Counted from the first letter of the stretch, positions 10,006 through 19,279 are shown. The stretch: DNA of 64,000 nt from Planctomycetota bacterium (GCA_003669585.1 QWOQ01000006.1:186001-250000); one strand, 5' to 3'. The notes: generated from the letters alone by a model not told the origin. Numbers and translations are program-made.

Positions 10006-10988
10006 TTTTTATGAAACACCCGGTAGCCACTCTGTTGAAAAATCGGCGTATCGCAATACTATTCGTTCTCTTGGTCGCGAGCGCCTGTTTCGGTGATCGA
10101 GGAGCACGGTGCCATGCGCAGCCGGTCGCGAATGAAGCAGAGCGACGCGCTGAAGAGGCTCTTGCCGGTCCCTCTGGCGAAACTGTTTCGGGACAGCCTG
10201 ACGCCGTTTCTTCTGACAAAACGACTAAAGGCCAGACACTCTTAGAACTCTTTCTGGCTGGCGGCGTGTTGATGTGGCCGATCACACTGATGTCGGTGGT
10301 GGTTGTGCTTTTTGGCGTTGAAAGATCGTTGGCGCTGCGACCTTCGAAAATCGTGCCACGATCGTTCATTCGTGACTTAGGCGAAATAACGGCCGATGGG
10401 CCCTTCGATCCGCGCAAGGTCTATCGCTTGTGCCAGCAGAATCCATCAGTTGTTTCAACGGTGGTGCGGGCGATGCTTGGCCGGCTTGGTCGGCCAATGT
10501 CCGAAGTGGAACACGCTGTAAGTGAAACAAAAGATCGAGAAGCGTCGCATCTCTACGCCAATATTCGGCCTATTGGTCTGGCTGTTACGGTCACGCCGTT
10601 GATGGGTCTTTTGGGAACCGTTCAAGGAATGATTCTCGCCTTTTACACGACTGCGAATCTGCAGGCGGGAGCCAATCGCGCTGCGGAATTAGCCCAGGGC
10701 ATCTACGTGGCGTTGATTACAACGTTTGCCGGACTGTGCGTTGCCATCCCGGCGGCAATCCTTGCGCACTATCTTGAAGGACGAATCATCAACAGTTTTA
10801 GAAAAGTGGACGGCGTTGTTGAAAGTTTGTTGCCACAAGTTGAACGCTATGAAAATGTGCAACGCGTAACGGCACGGCAATTAGCATCTGAAACCCCGGC
10901 TCGATCGTCGAAAACTTCTGCCGAACCAGTATCGCGGCCAACGCTCGACGCGTCGCCAAAAGTTTCTGCTCCAAAAATTCAGGGATAG
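10002..10988 (+). CDS. MotA/TolQ/ExbB proton channel family protein
   Basis: This 328-residue protein starts at an ATG overlapping the TPR gene's stop (ATGA). It has an N-terminal signal-like hydrophobic segment at about 16-32 and then the three transmembrane helices of the family: FLAGGVLMWPITLMSVVVVL near 88, TVTPLMGLLGTVQGMILAF near 195, and AQGIYVALITTFAGLCVAIP near 228. The TPLMGLLGTVQGM segment is the diagnostic ExbB/TolQ motif. These proteins form a pentameric proton channel with ExbD/TolR that turns the proton motive force into work across the envelope. The extra periplasmic-looking region between the signal segment and the first channel helix is typical of the longer bacterial variants. 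Confidence 0.95.
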   Translation: MIFMKHPVATLLKNRRIAILFVLLVASACFGDRGARCHAQPVANEAERRAEEALAGPSGETVSGQPDAVSSDKTTKGQTLLELFLAGGVLMWPITLMSVVVVLFGVERSLALRPSKIVPRSFIRDLGEITADGPFDPRKVYRLCQQNPSVVSTVVRAMLGRLGRPMSEVEHAVSETKDREASHLYANIRPIGLAVTVTPLMGLLGTVQGMILAFYTTANLQAGANRAAELAQGIYVALITTFAGLCVAIPAAILAHYLEGRIINSFRKVDGVVESLLPQVERYENVQRVTARQLASETPARSSKTSAEPVSRPTLDASPKVSAPKIQG

Positions 10989-11058
10989 AGTCAAGGCCGG
11001 CGGTAGAGAATCGCCGGTAGAGATTCGTTGTGAGTCAAGAAAAAAGTAAAATTGACAT

Positions 11059-11475
11059 ATGAGTTTAAAAATTGAGAAAGGAAAGCTTTCGGGGTCCCTT
11101 GAAATGACTCCAATGATCGACATTGTGTTCCTACTCATGATTTTTTTCCTGGTGGCCTCGAAGCTCGAGGAAGCGGATCGCTCGATCGACGTGGTGCTGC
11201 CGCGTGCAAGTGAGGCCAAGCCATTAACGAGTCGGCCGCGAGAGTTGATCGTCAATATTGATCGTGAAGGCAAGTACTATTCGGGTTCGAATCCTGTGTC
11301 GCTCGAGCAGTTGGAGGATTTCTTAAGACAGGCCGCTGCCGACAATCCAGGAAAACAGACCGTTGTTGTTCGAGCAGATGAGAACGTCGCCCATAAGTTT
11401 GTGGTCGGAGCGATGAACGCCTGCGTCAAGTCTGGAATTGACGACTATCAGGTGCAGTCGGCAGAGAATCAGTAA
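11059..11475 (+). CDS. ExbD/TolR family biopolymer transport protein
   Basis: This 138-residue protein has a short cytoplasmic N-terminus, one transmembrane helix (MTPMIDIVFLLMIFFLVASK, residues 16-35) and a periplasmic domain. The intramembrane aspartate of the family is Asp21, inside TPMIDIVFLL, and is intact, so proton conduction should be possible. The periplasmic part (ELIVNIDREGKYY ... VVVRADENVAHKFVVGAMNA) matches the TolR/ExbD fold. It follows ExbB by 70 bases and precedes the giant protein by 20 bases, so all four genes are likely one unit. Confidence 0.95.
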   Translation: MSLKIEKGKLSGSLEMTPMIDIVFLLMIFFLVASKLEEADRSIDVVLPRASEAKPLTSRPRELIVNIDREGKYYSGSNPVSLEQLEDFLRQAAADNPGKQTVVVRADENVAHKFVVGAMNACVKSGIDDYQVQSAENQ

Positions 11476-11495
11476 CGGTTCAAACGCTCAGAAAA

Positions 11496-14400
11496 ATGGT
11501 GGGACCCATGCTGAATCGCACGGTCAAAAAAATTGAAATTGTTCGCGCGGATTTTGATGAGCATCTTTGGCCGGTGAATGTGGCCCTTGGAGTGCTTGGC
11601 GGCTGTGTTGCGGGCGTGATTTTTGCCACGAGCGATTTCACATGGCCTCCCACAAATCTGTTTCGATCCGGACAGGTGCGGTTCGTGTCGTTGATGGGAA
11701 GCATGGTCGTATTGATGGTGCTTGCCAGTCTTGCTGGCGGTGCGAGAGGACGACGGCTGCAACTCGCAGCGCTCGTCAGTGTCATGATCCATCTGATTGC
11801 GGCAGGTGGGCTTTCAATGACCCGTCTGAATGTCATTCCAACCGGGACGATCACGGAAGTGGATTCTCGGAACGAATCCAAATCAAACCAGCGGGCCGAT
11901 TATGCTCTTCAAGTGAACAGCAGTCACCGGGAGAGGCCGGTTCATGAAGAGCCACTGGCACTTGATGAACCTGAGGTGACTCAGGATGCAAAGCCAGCCG
12001 AACACTCGCATCAGACTCGCTCGGTTGAAACTCGGCAGCAACAGGAGATTGCTCAGGAGGCCACCGTGGCGACTGTTACCGAGATACCGAGATCTCGTCC
12101 TTCGGCTGCACGGCAAGTCGAACGAACGGCTCAACGTTCGCGACAAACAGTCAGTACACCACTTCCGACAGCCTCTGCGTCCGTTGCAAGCCTCGAAGAT
12201 CAACCTGTTCTGGAGGCAACCAAAGAACCTCTTCAGCCGAAACCCAATGCGGCATCACCATCGAGACAAGTGTCTGCCGCAGTGGCGCGTCGCACGGAGG
12301 AACAAGCCGACACGGTTGCTCCTGTGGCAGTTGCATTGCCACAGCTCGATCGACCGATGTCAGAAACGCTTTTGCCATCTCCTTCTCGTTTGCTGGATCG
12401 AGCGATAAGTGAGACCGAACAGCCAGTCAACGCACGAGCAGAAGCGACCCCCACAACAGCACAACCGACTCCGATCGAAGCACCTTCGCAGCTGAATCCT
12501 GCGCAGGTGGTTTCACGCCCAAAACAGTCAAATGAGCAGCCACTCATTTCGAAACCTTCAGAGTCGGCCGCTGTCGATGTGCCAAATGCCCTTCCGAAAA
12601 CAACGTCCCAAGGAAGGCCGGCGCGAGCGGCGACGTCTCTGTCAGCGCCTCTTGCAGTCAAAGACCAGCGGGCAGTTCCTCGTGTTCGAGCTCAGGCAGA
12701 CTCTGGCGATTCTCAAAGCGAGGCAGAGTCAATCTCGGGCACTACTTTAGGAACAGAGCAAACGGCAACAGCCTCGAGCGAAGGTTCTCCGCGTCCGCAA
12801 AATTCTTCGGTGCTTAATCGTTCTCGCCAGCCGGCGGGTCGGGGAAGTGCGATTGTCAGTCGTGAATCGGGGAATACGCCAGCGGGGCCTCGCGGTGATC
12901 CTGATTCCAATCAAGTGGCGGTAAGTCCAGGAGGATCTCCGACTGCAGGATCGCTTTCCAGAACAAAAGGCAATCGAGGGACACAATCCGGAACACCGAG
13001 TGGAGGATTTGCAATCGGCACTCCTTCAAGAGCAAAAGCATCGGCAGGAAGCGACTCGGGCACGGATGGGATTGTAATCAATGGCCCTGACGTGTCGCCA
13101 ACATCTGAGCCACTAGGAGATGGTCCGCCTGACACGCCGCCGGTGGCCGCGACCATGCGTTCTGGTGGTCGCGCTGAAACCCCGCTGCAGACAGTGCAAG
13201 GGGTTGCTCGTGGGAAGAACGCTTCGCCGGGTGACGAGTTGATCGAAGTGTCTTTGACCCCAACGCCCACATCACGTCCTGATCGAAACGAACAACAAAA
13301 TACTCAAACCGCCTCGGCAGGGAATCGACCGGAGCGAGCCACAGTCGGACCCATGCGCGAAGACGAATCCAAAACAGTATCGGTCAAACCTTTGGAAGAA
13401 AGCCCGACCGAAGCCCCCGGCACTCAGTCTTCTACCCCTTTGATGGCCGCACAACTGCAGGGACGCCAAAGCACCGGCGGCAGTGCGGTCGTTATGGCGA
13501 GTGCTCCAGAAGGGCCGGGCGGAACCGATGACGAACCAGGACCACAACCTGGTGTTCTTTCGCGTTCTAGTCGAAGCAAATCAAGCGTTGGCGGTACCGG
13601 TGAGTCGAGATTTCTTGCGAGGGCCAGCATCACACAACTTCCGATTCAGTCGCGCGCAAGAGAGCCAGCGAAGTCGTTTGAAATGAGAGCCCGGGGCGTG
13701 CGAAATTCACGAGCAAGCGGACGGCTCGGACCAGAGTCCGAAGAAGCGATTGAACGTGGGTTAGAGTTTCTTGTGCGGGCGCAGTTGCCTGATGGTCGAT
13801 GGAGTCTCTCTCGTTTTCCAGGAGCAACAGAAACGGATTCTGGAAGCATTCAATCCGATACTGCCGCAACCGGCCTGGCGTTACTTTCATTTCTGGGAGC
13901 TGGTTACGATCACTATGAAGAACGGCATCGCGACACCGTCCGTCGCGGCTTGGAGTTTCTGGTAAGTATTCAAAAGCCAGATGGCGATCTGTTTCTTCCA
14001 GCGGATGAAAGTTCAAACCGAAGTGCATGGCTCTACAGCCACGGTATCGCTGCGATAGCACTATGCGAAGCGGTTGGCATGACAGGCGATCCATTGCTGC
14101 ATAAGCACGCCCAAAAAGCATGTGACTTTATTGTGGCAACACAGCACCCCGAGCGAGGCGGTTGGCGATACTCACCCGGAGTCGGATCCGATCTGAGTGT
14201 GAGTGGATGGATGCTTGTCGCCATACGTTCGGGCCAACTCGCTGGTCTATCGATCGATCCCCTTGCGTACGAAAAGATTCGGCTGATGCTCGATCAATCA
14301 CATCCGGAAAACAATGGCTCTGGGTATGCCTACAACATTCGCGCTCCAAACACGCCCGAGCAGCGAGCGGGAAGAAGCCCGACTCCAAGTATGACGGCAG

Positions 14401-14786
14401 TTGGTCTCCTGATGAGATTACATACCGGATGGAGCAAGGCAGATGAACGTGTGATAGAGGGCACTGCAATGCTATCCAAATTACGTCCATCGGTTGGCAC
14501 AAGAACCAAACCGACTCGTGATTGCTACCACTGGTACTATGCTGCGCAAGTTCTCTATCACGTTGGTGGACCAGTGTGGAAGGAATGGTATACGGCACTC
14601 CATGATCTGCTCCTTCGAACTCAGGCGAAGGAGGGAGTGATGGCCGGCAGTTGGAATCCTGCTGGCGGCGTACCTGATCGCTGGGGGGCATTCGGTGGTC
14701 GTATCTATGTGACCACGCTGAATCTTCTCACGCTGGAAGTGAACTATCGGCATTTGCCGATCTATGACGTGCTTGAGTCAAAATAG
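11496..14786 (+). CDS. Giant membrane protein: TM segments, long disordered linker, C-terminal prenyltransferase/squalene-cyclase-like toroid
   Basis: This 1,096-residue protein has three parts. Residues 1-110 hold three hydrophobic segments (around VNVALGVLGGCVAGVIFA, RFVSLMGSMVVLMVLASL and LAALVSVMIHLIAAGGLSM). Residues of about 120-740 are low-complexity, rich in Ser, Thr, Pro, Gln and Glu, with no predicted fold. From about 746 to the end is a prenyltransferase/squalene-oxidase repeat domain: AIERGLEFLVRAQLPDGRWS, then TGLALLSFLGAGYDHYEE, HGIAAIALCEAVGM, GWRYSPG and YYAAQVLYHVGG. QxxDGxW-type motifs mark the alpha/alpha barrel. The catalytic DxDD of squalene-hopene cyclase is not evident, so this may be a binding domain. 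An alternative start is the ATG at 11508. Its place after ExbB and ExbD suggests a TonB/TolA-like partner whose linker spans the periplasm. Confidence 0.88.
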   Translation: MVGPMLNRTVKKIEIVRADFDEHLWPVNVALGVLGGCVAGVIFATSDFTWPPTNLFRSGQVRFVSLMGSMVVLMVLASLAGGARGRRLQLAALVSVMIHLIAAGGLSMTRLNVIPTGTITEVDSRNESKSNQRADYALQVNSSHRERPVHEEPLALDEPEVTQDAKPAEHSHQTRSVETRQQQEIAQEATVATVTEIPRSRPSAARQVERTAQRSRQTVSTPLPTASASVASLEDQPVLEATKEPLQPKPNAASPSRQVSAAVARRTEEQADTVAPVAVALPQLDRPMSETLLPSPSRLLDRAISETEQPVNARAEATPTTAQPTPIEAPSQLNPAQVVSRPKQSNEQPLISKPSESAAVDVPNALPKTTSQGRPARAATSLSAPLAVKDQRAVPRVRAQADSGDSQSEAESISGTTLGTEQTATASSEGSPRPQNSSVLNRSRQPAGRGSAIVSRESGNTPAGPRGDPDSNQVAVSPGGSPTAGSLSRTKGNRGTQSGTPSGGFAIGTPSRAKASAGSDSGTDGIVINGPDVSPTSEPLGDGPPDTPPVAATMRSGGRAETPLQTVQGVARGKNASPGDELIEVSLTPTPTSRPDRNEQQNTQTASAGNRPERATVGPMREDESKTVSVKPLEESPTEAPGTQSSTPLMAAQLQGRQSTGGSAVVMASAPEGPGGTDDEPGPQPGVLSRSSRSKSSVGGTGESRFLARASITQLPIQSRAREPAKSFEMRARGVRNSRASGRLGPESEEAIERGLEFLVRAQLPDGRWSLSRFPGATETDSGSIQSDTAATGLALLSFLGAGYDHYEERHRDTVRRGLEFLVSIQKPDGDLFLPADESSNRSAWLYSHGIAAIALCEAVGMTGDPLLHKHAQKACDFIVATQHPERGGWRYSPGVGSDLSVSGWMLVAIRSGQLAGLSIDPLAYEKIRLMLDQSHPENNGSGYAYNIRAPNTPEQRAGRSPTPSMTAVGLLMRLHTGWSKADERVIEGTAMLSKLRPSVGTRTKPTRDCYHWYYAAQVLYHVGGPVWKEWYTALHDLLLRTQAKEGVMAGSWNPAGGVPDRWGAFGGRIYVTTLNLLTLEVNYRHLPIYDVLESK

Positions 14787-15322
14787 GTTCAATCCTGAGG
14801 ATCAGACAAGGATTCCGGCAGTCAAAATTCTCCGAGAAGTGGATTTTCTCAGTTTCGGCATGGTATGCTTCCCTCGGCATGAGGTGGTAAGAGCGATCTT
14901 CCTGAGGGCTTTTAGACAAAGGATTGATCGTCACGATTGCATTTCTTGTAGCGGCCGTTTTATTTTTTTGGGCATTGGCTCTGAGAAAACTGGAAAACTT
15001 CTGTCACTTGACCGCGATTTTTACTTGCCCCCTCCGCCGAACTGCGCGGATCAATGCCGCGTTGTTTGCCGCCGCGAGATTGTTGGCAGATGCATTGTGT
15101 GCAACTGTCGCAGACGCGAGTTTCGGCAAACCCTGAGTTCGGTGAGTACGTGGGGTCGACTGCTTTTTTGCTTCGCGGAATGACATCCGCAAGTCTGATT
15201 GGCAGCGATTGATCGGCGCAAAAAAAAAGCGCAATCACCCTCGAGAAAATGTCGCGTCTTTCGCGATCGAAAGGCCGTATCAGAATGTTGTGTGATGAAC
15301 AGAATTGAGAGTACGTGTTACG
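14787..15322. other. 536-base non-coding gap; possible long leader of the DEAD-box helicase gene
   Basis: No confident protein gene was found. One plus-strand frame from a TTG at 14924 to 15136 (70 codons) opens with a hydrophobic segment (LIVTIAFLVAAVLFFWALAL) and could be a small membrane protein, but the start is weak. The downstream part has small inverted repeats, for example GCGGA and TCCGC separated by six bases near 15176-15191, and GCGC/GCGC flanking a run of A near 15218. DEAD-box helicase genes often have long structured cold-responsive leaders, so a regulatory 5' UTR is possible. This is inference. Confidence 0.35.
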
Positions 15323-16768
15323 ATGACAACGATTGAGAATGTGACGTTTGAAAGTTTGGGACTGACCGAACCGGTGCTGCGAGCACTTGTCGCTGAAGGA
15401 TATAATGCGCCGACTCCGATTCAGGCCAAGGCCGTGCCGCACGTGCTCGCCGGTCGTGATTTGTTTGGCTGTGCTCAGACTGGCACCGGAAAGACTGCCG
15501 CCTTTGCGCTACCGCTCATTGAGCGGATGCTTGCAAAACCGCAGCAACTCATTCCCCGTCATTGTCGCGTGTTGGTTTTGGCGCCAACGCGAGAACTGGC
15601 AGGTCAGATTTATGAAAGTTTTCGCGCCTATGGAAAGAACGCGAACATCAAGTCGACTGTCATCTACGGTGGAATCAATCAACGCCCACAGGCTGCAGCC
15701 ATGATGAGAGGCGTTCATGTGCTCGTTGCGACACCGGGGCGCCTTTTGGATCTCATCAATCAGCGGTTCGTCGATATTCGTTCCGTTGAATTTCTCGTGC
15801 TTGATGAAGCTGACCGCATGCTCGACATGGGATTTATTCATGACGTACGTCGCATTGTTTCCATGTTGCCGAAGGAACGACAAACGTTGTTCTTCTCCGC
15901 CACTTTGCCGAATGAAGTGCGACAATTAGCCGATTCAATGCTCCGTGATCCTTTGGAAATCAAAACTACGCCGCAAGCGACGTCTGCTGAAACGGTTGTA
16001 CAGTCAGTTTTTTTCCTGCCGCAAAGACAGAAGCGATATTTGCTGGTACATCTTCTAAAAAATAAGGAGATGAGCCGTGTCATCGTTTTCACGCGAACGA
16101 AGCACGGAGCCGACAAACTCCAGCGAGACCTTGATAAGTCGGGCATTCGCTCGGCTGCAATTCATGGCAACAAGAGCCAGAATCAGCGTGAAAAGGCGCT
16201 CTCGGCGTTTAAGTCACAGCATCCTCCGGTGCTCATTGCCACCGATATTGCAGCTCGCGGCATCGATGTTGATCAGGTGTCTCACGTAGTCAACTTCGAG
16301 CTCCCGCACGAACCGGAAACCTACGTGCATCGAATTGGTCGGACTGGCCGCGCAGGATTGACAGGTGAGGCAGTGACCTTTTGCGATCGTGAAGAGCGTC
16401 CGCGGTTAAAGGCGATTGAAAAACTGTTGCGAACAGCAATACCCACTCGTAACGATCTCCCAGAATTGCCGCAGAGCGAACCGAGTGATCAACCACGTGT
16501 TCCTCAAGGAAAAAGAATTGGTGAAGGGGGGCAGCATCAAGGTCGACAGCGTCCCGGCGATCGTCGTGCTTCGGGCATAGGCGGTGATAATCGTGGAGGG
16601 CAGCGATCGAGCGGTATTCGCCACAAACGCACTCGTGGCGGACATACAGGCGGCCCGCAGCCGCATCGCGCCGCTCGGCCACAAAGTATTGGGCCGAAAC
16701 CGGAGAGTGCCTCGACTACCACCGGTCAAGCGACAAAAGAAAAAAAGAAACATCGACGGGCGTTGTAG
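15323..16768 (+). CDS. DEAD-box ATP-dependent RNA helicase, RhlE type
   Basis: From the ATG at 15323 the protein has 481 residues. Motifs in order are the Q-motif region (FESLGL ... TPIQAKAVP), Walker A AQTGTGKT (51-58), PTRELAGQI, TPGRLLDL, VLDEADRMLDMGF, SAT, and in the second domain VFTRTKHGADKL, ATDIAARGIDVDQVSHVVNF and HRIGRTGRAG. It unwinds short RNA duplexes for ribosome assembly or RNA decay. The C-terminal 100 residues are Gly/Arg/His/Gln-rich and basic (GGQRSSGIRHKRTRGGHTGG), an RNA-binding tail common in RhlE and DeaD proteins. The frame extends to 15305, but MTTIENVTFESLGL is the family-like N-terminus. Confidence 0.95.
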   Translation: MTTIENVTFESLGLTEPVLRALVAEGYNAPTPIQAKAVPHVLAGRDLFGCAQTGTGKTAAFALPLIERMLAKPQQLIPRHCRVLVLAPTRELAGQIYESFRAYGKNANIKSTVIYGGINQRPQAAAMMRGVHVLVATPGRLLDLINQRFVDIRSVEFLVLDEADRMLDMGFIHDVRRIVSMLPKERQTLFFSATLPNEVRQLADSMLRDPLEIKTTPQATSAETVVQSVFFLPQRQKRYLLVHLLKNKEMSRVIVFTRTKHGADKLQRDLDKSGIRSAAIHGNKSQNQREKALSAFKSQHPPVLIATDIAARGIDVDQVSHVVNFELPHEPETYVHRIGRTGRAGLTGEAVTFCDREERPRLKAIEKLLRTAIPTRNDLPELPQSEPSDQPRVPQGKRIGEGGQHQGRQRPGDRRASGIGGDNRGGQRSSGIRHKRTRGGHTGGPQPHRAARPQSIGPKPESASTTTGQATKEKKKHRRAL

Positions 16769-16843
16769 GGGTGGAAGACAATGTTCAGCATGAAACAGTT
16801 CTTCATTGTGCTCGGTGTTTGTTCTTACCATGGAGATTCTTGC

Positions 16844-17806
16844 ATGCTCTTTTTTTGCCGCGGTGTGTTGGTTGTTTTTACATGTTTGTTTACCACGTTT
16901 CTTTGTGCCGCTGATAACGTTGACGTCAGTGATCCAGAGCAATTGTGGATTGCCACGCCGCTCACCAAGGAAAAAAGTTTTACTTTGGGCATTGAAGGCC
17001 CCGCCTGCGACCGGCAAGGAAATGTTTATGCGGTGTGTTACGAGAAAGATCAGACAATCGGCAAGATTGCGCCAAATGGCAAGGGAGAATTATGGGTCAC
17101 GCTTACCAACGCCAGTGCAGGCAACGGAATTGTGTTCGACAAATCAGGGTTGATGTATGTGGCGGATTACGGTGCACACAACGTGTTGCAGATTGATCCA
17201 AAAACCAAGGAAATCAAAGTCTTTGTTCACGAGCCGAAGATGAATCAACCCAACGATCTCGCGATCGGCCCAGACGATGTACTTTGGGCGAGCGATCCCA
17301 ATTGGACTGCTGGCACCGGCCAGGTCTGGCGCATCGGGCGCGACGCAAAGGTTACGCTCGTTGCAGAAAAAATGGGGACTACCAACGGAATTGATGTCAG
17401 TCCGGACGGAAAAATTCTCTATGTCAATGAAAGTGTGCAACGCAATGTCTGGGCCTTCGACATTCAATCGAACGGAACGCTTGCCAACAAACGACTTTTG
17501 AAGCAGTTTCCCGACCACGGCTTTGATGGTATGCGATGCGACGTGGAAGGGAATCTCTTTATCACGCGTTACGGAAAGGGAACCGTCGCGGTGTTGTCAC
17601 CCAAGGGAGAAGTGCTTCGAGAAATTGACGTGCTTGGAGAATCGCCGAGCAATCTCTGTTTCGGTGGTCCCGATGGCCGCACCGTCTATGTCACCGAAGT
17701 AAAAAAGCAGCGACTGGTACAATTTCGGGTTGAAAAGCCCGGACTTTCGTGGCAACGGTTACAAAAGCACGAACCGTCGGCATCGAACGACAAATCGCCA
17801 AAGTGA
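16844..17806 (+). CDS. Exported SMP-30/gluconolactonase-like beta-propeller protein
   Basis: I place the start at the ATG at 16844, which has GGAG about 8 bases upstream and begins a signal peptide (MLFFCRGVLVVFTCLFTTFL, then CAAD). Starts at 16781 or 16790 would add residues without this logic. The 320-residue product has repeated beta-propeller blades: GPACDRQGNVYAVCY, GIVFDKSGLMYVADYGAHNV, DLAIGPDDVLWASDP, TNGIDVSPDGKILYVNESVQ and GMRCDVEGNLFITRYGKGTV. These match the SMP-30/gluconolactonase/LRE-like family, which hydrolyses sugar lactones using a divalent metal. In planctomycetes such proteins are often exported and of unknown substrate. It converges with the DUF1501 gene across 30 bases. 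Confidence 0.9.
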   Translation: MLFFCRGVLVVFTCLFTTFLCAADNVDVSDPEQLWIATPLTKEKSFTLGIEGPACDRQGNVYAVCYEKDQTIGKIAPNGKGELWVTLTNASAGNGIVFDKSGLMYVADYGAHNVLQIDPKTKEIKVFVHEPKMNQPNDLAIGPDDVLWASDPNWTAGTGQVWRIGRDAKVTLVAEKMGTTNGIDVSPDGKILYVNESVQRNVWAFDIQSNGTLANKRLLKQFPDHGFDGMRCDVEGNLFITRYGKGTVAVLSPKGEVLREIDVLGESPSNLCFGGPDGRTVYVTEVKKQRLVQFRVEKPGLSWQRLQKHEPSASNDKSPK

Positions 17807-17836
17807 TAAGTGTTTCCGCCGAAGATGCGAAAGCAG

Positions 17837-19279
17837 TTATCCGAAGAGTTCCGTGAGCGGACGGCCTTCATCAAGAAGATTGTAAGGTCGACCGAGCTGG
17901 TCGATGGCTTCGAGGTCGTGAACACCCATTGCGTGATAGACGGTCTTCACGACATCTGCAGGAAGAATCGGAACATCAGCTGGATACTCAGCCCGCGGAT
18001 CAGTACGTCCCAACGTTTGACCTCCGACAATACCTCCTCCGGCGAGCACTACGCTCATACAGGAAGTCCAGTGATCGCGTCCGGCACCCGTAGTGCCTCC
18101 CGAACGAGGGTCGCCTACTTTTGGTTTGCGACCCATTTCACTACTGACCATGAGAAGTGTCGAATCGAGCATTCCACGATCATGAAGATCTTCGATCAAC
18201 GCCGAAAAGCAACGATCGAATTCAGGAAGCAAATTTTCTCGAAGGCAATTAAAATTGTTGGCGTGAGTATCCCAGCCACCACCACTGGCACATTTTTTAG
18301 AAACAACCTCATCTTCTTCAGACCAGAAGACGGTCACAAACGGCACTCCAGCTTCGACTAATCGCCTCGCCATGAGAAGACTCGTTCCGTTCACGGTTGG
18401 ACCGTAGCGATCAAGAATCGCCCGCGGTTCCTGGTGAATGTCGAACGCTCCTGCAGTTGCATTCGATGAGAGAAGTGAAAATGCTTTCTCTTGCTGTCGA
18501 ATGTAATTTCCAACCGCCGATTCTCGATCGAGTTCATGACGAGAAGCGTTGATTGCATCGAGCAGGCCTCGTCGATCGTCCAAGCGAGTGGCGGTGAGGC
18601 CTGCCTCAAGCGTTAAGGATGGAGCAGTGAACCGAAGTGGTTCGTTGAATGTTCCCTGGAGAAAAAATGGATCGTGATCGAGACCGAGTCGACCCGCAAA
18701 TTGTCCTGGACGTGTGTATGGCGGCTTGCTCGGCTTGTAAGGCAGCGTGATGACCTGCGGAAGTTTTTCGTGCGGAGGGCGTCGGGAGCCAACCACGCAT
18801 CCCATGTGAGGCCAGTCTCCCGAAAGCGGCCGGCGATCGTTTCCTTGAGATCGAAACGTTGTATCTGGAGCGTGGCCTGTGAGGTTGTAGTAGTAACCAG
18901 CATGATGATCTCCGGTTGCGAGTCCGGAATCGGTGAGGCCATGAATGACTGCCAAATGGTGGCCCTGTTGAGCGAGCATCGGAAGGTGTTCACACAGCGT
19001 GAGATCGGCTGCACTGGTGCGAATTGGCTGGAATTCACCGCGGTATTCGGAGGGCGCATTCGGCTTCATGTCCCACATATCGATGTGAGAAGAACCGCCG
19101 CAGAGAAAAAAAAGAATCGTCGAACGGGCTTTTCCGTTAAATGAAGTTGGCTGCTCCCCAACAATTTTTCCAAGTGAAAGCCCAGCCATGCCACAGGCGG
19201 ATGCTGTGATCATGGCACGGCGTCCGGTGCGGCCCGGGAACAGAGGGTTTATCAAGCGCGGGGTTAAAAAATCTTGCAT
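17837..19279 (-). CDS. DUF1501 domain protein with twin-arginine leader
   Basis: This 480-residue protein contains an N-terminal twin-arginine-like segment (GRTGRRAMITASACGMAGLS) and then the DUF1501 core: ILFFLCGGSSHIDMWDMKPN, HLPMLAQQGHHLAVIHGLTD, GWDTHANN and SSEMGRKPKVG, ending with DVPILPADVVKTVYHAMGV. DUF1501 proteins are related to the alkaline phosphatase/sulfatase superfamily and are abundant and almost diagnostic in Planctomycetes. They are usually paired with a DUF1549/DUF1553 cytochrome-like partner. No such partner is present here, so this copy stands alone or is paired with the isomerase upstream. Substrate is unknown. Confidence 0.93.
   Translation of the reverse strand: MQDFLTPRLINPLFPGRTGRRAMITASACGMAGLSLGKIVGEQPTSFNGKARSTILFFLCGGSSHIDMWDMKPNAPSEYRGEFQPIRTSAADLTLCEHLPMLAQQGHHLAVIHGLTDSGLATGDHHAGYYYNLTGHAPDTTFRSQGNDRRPLSGDWPHMGCVVGSRRPPHEKLPQVITLPYKPSKPPYTRPGQFAGRLGLDHDPFFLQGTFNEPLRFTAPSLTLEAGLTATRLDDRRGLLDAINASRHELDRESAVGNYIRQQEKAFSLLSSNATAGAFDIHQEPRAILDRYGPTVNGTSLLMARRLVEAGVPFVTVFWSEEDEVVSKKCASGGGWDTHANNFNCLRENLLPEFDRCFSALIEDLHDRGMLDSTLLMVSSEMGRKPKVGDPRSGGTTGAGRDHWTSCMSVVLAGGGIVGGQTLGRTDPRAEYPADVPILPADVVKTVYHAMGVHDLEAIDQLGRPYNLLDEGRPLTELFG

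Noticed and set aside
14764-15183. Plus frame of 139 codons after the toroid gene
   Set aside because: It begins inside the end of the toroid gene and is Cys/Arg-rich without a domain.
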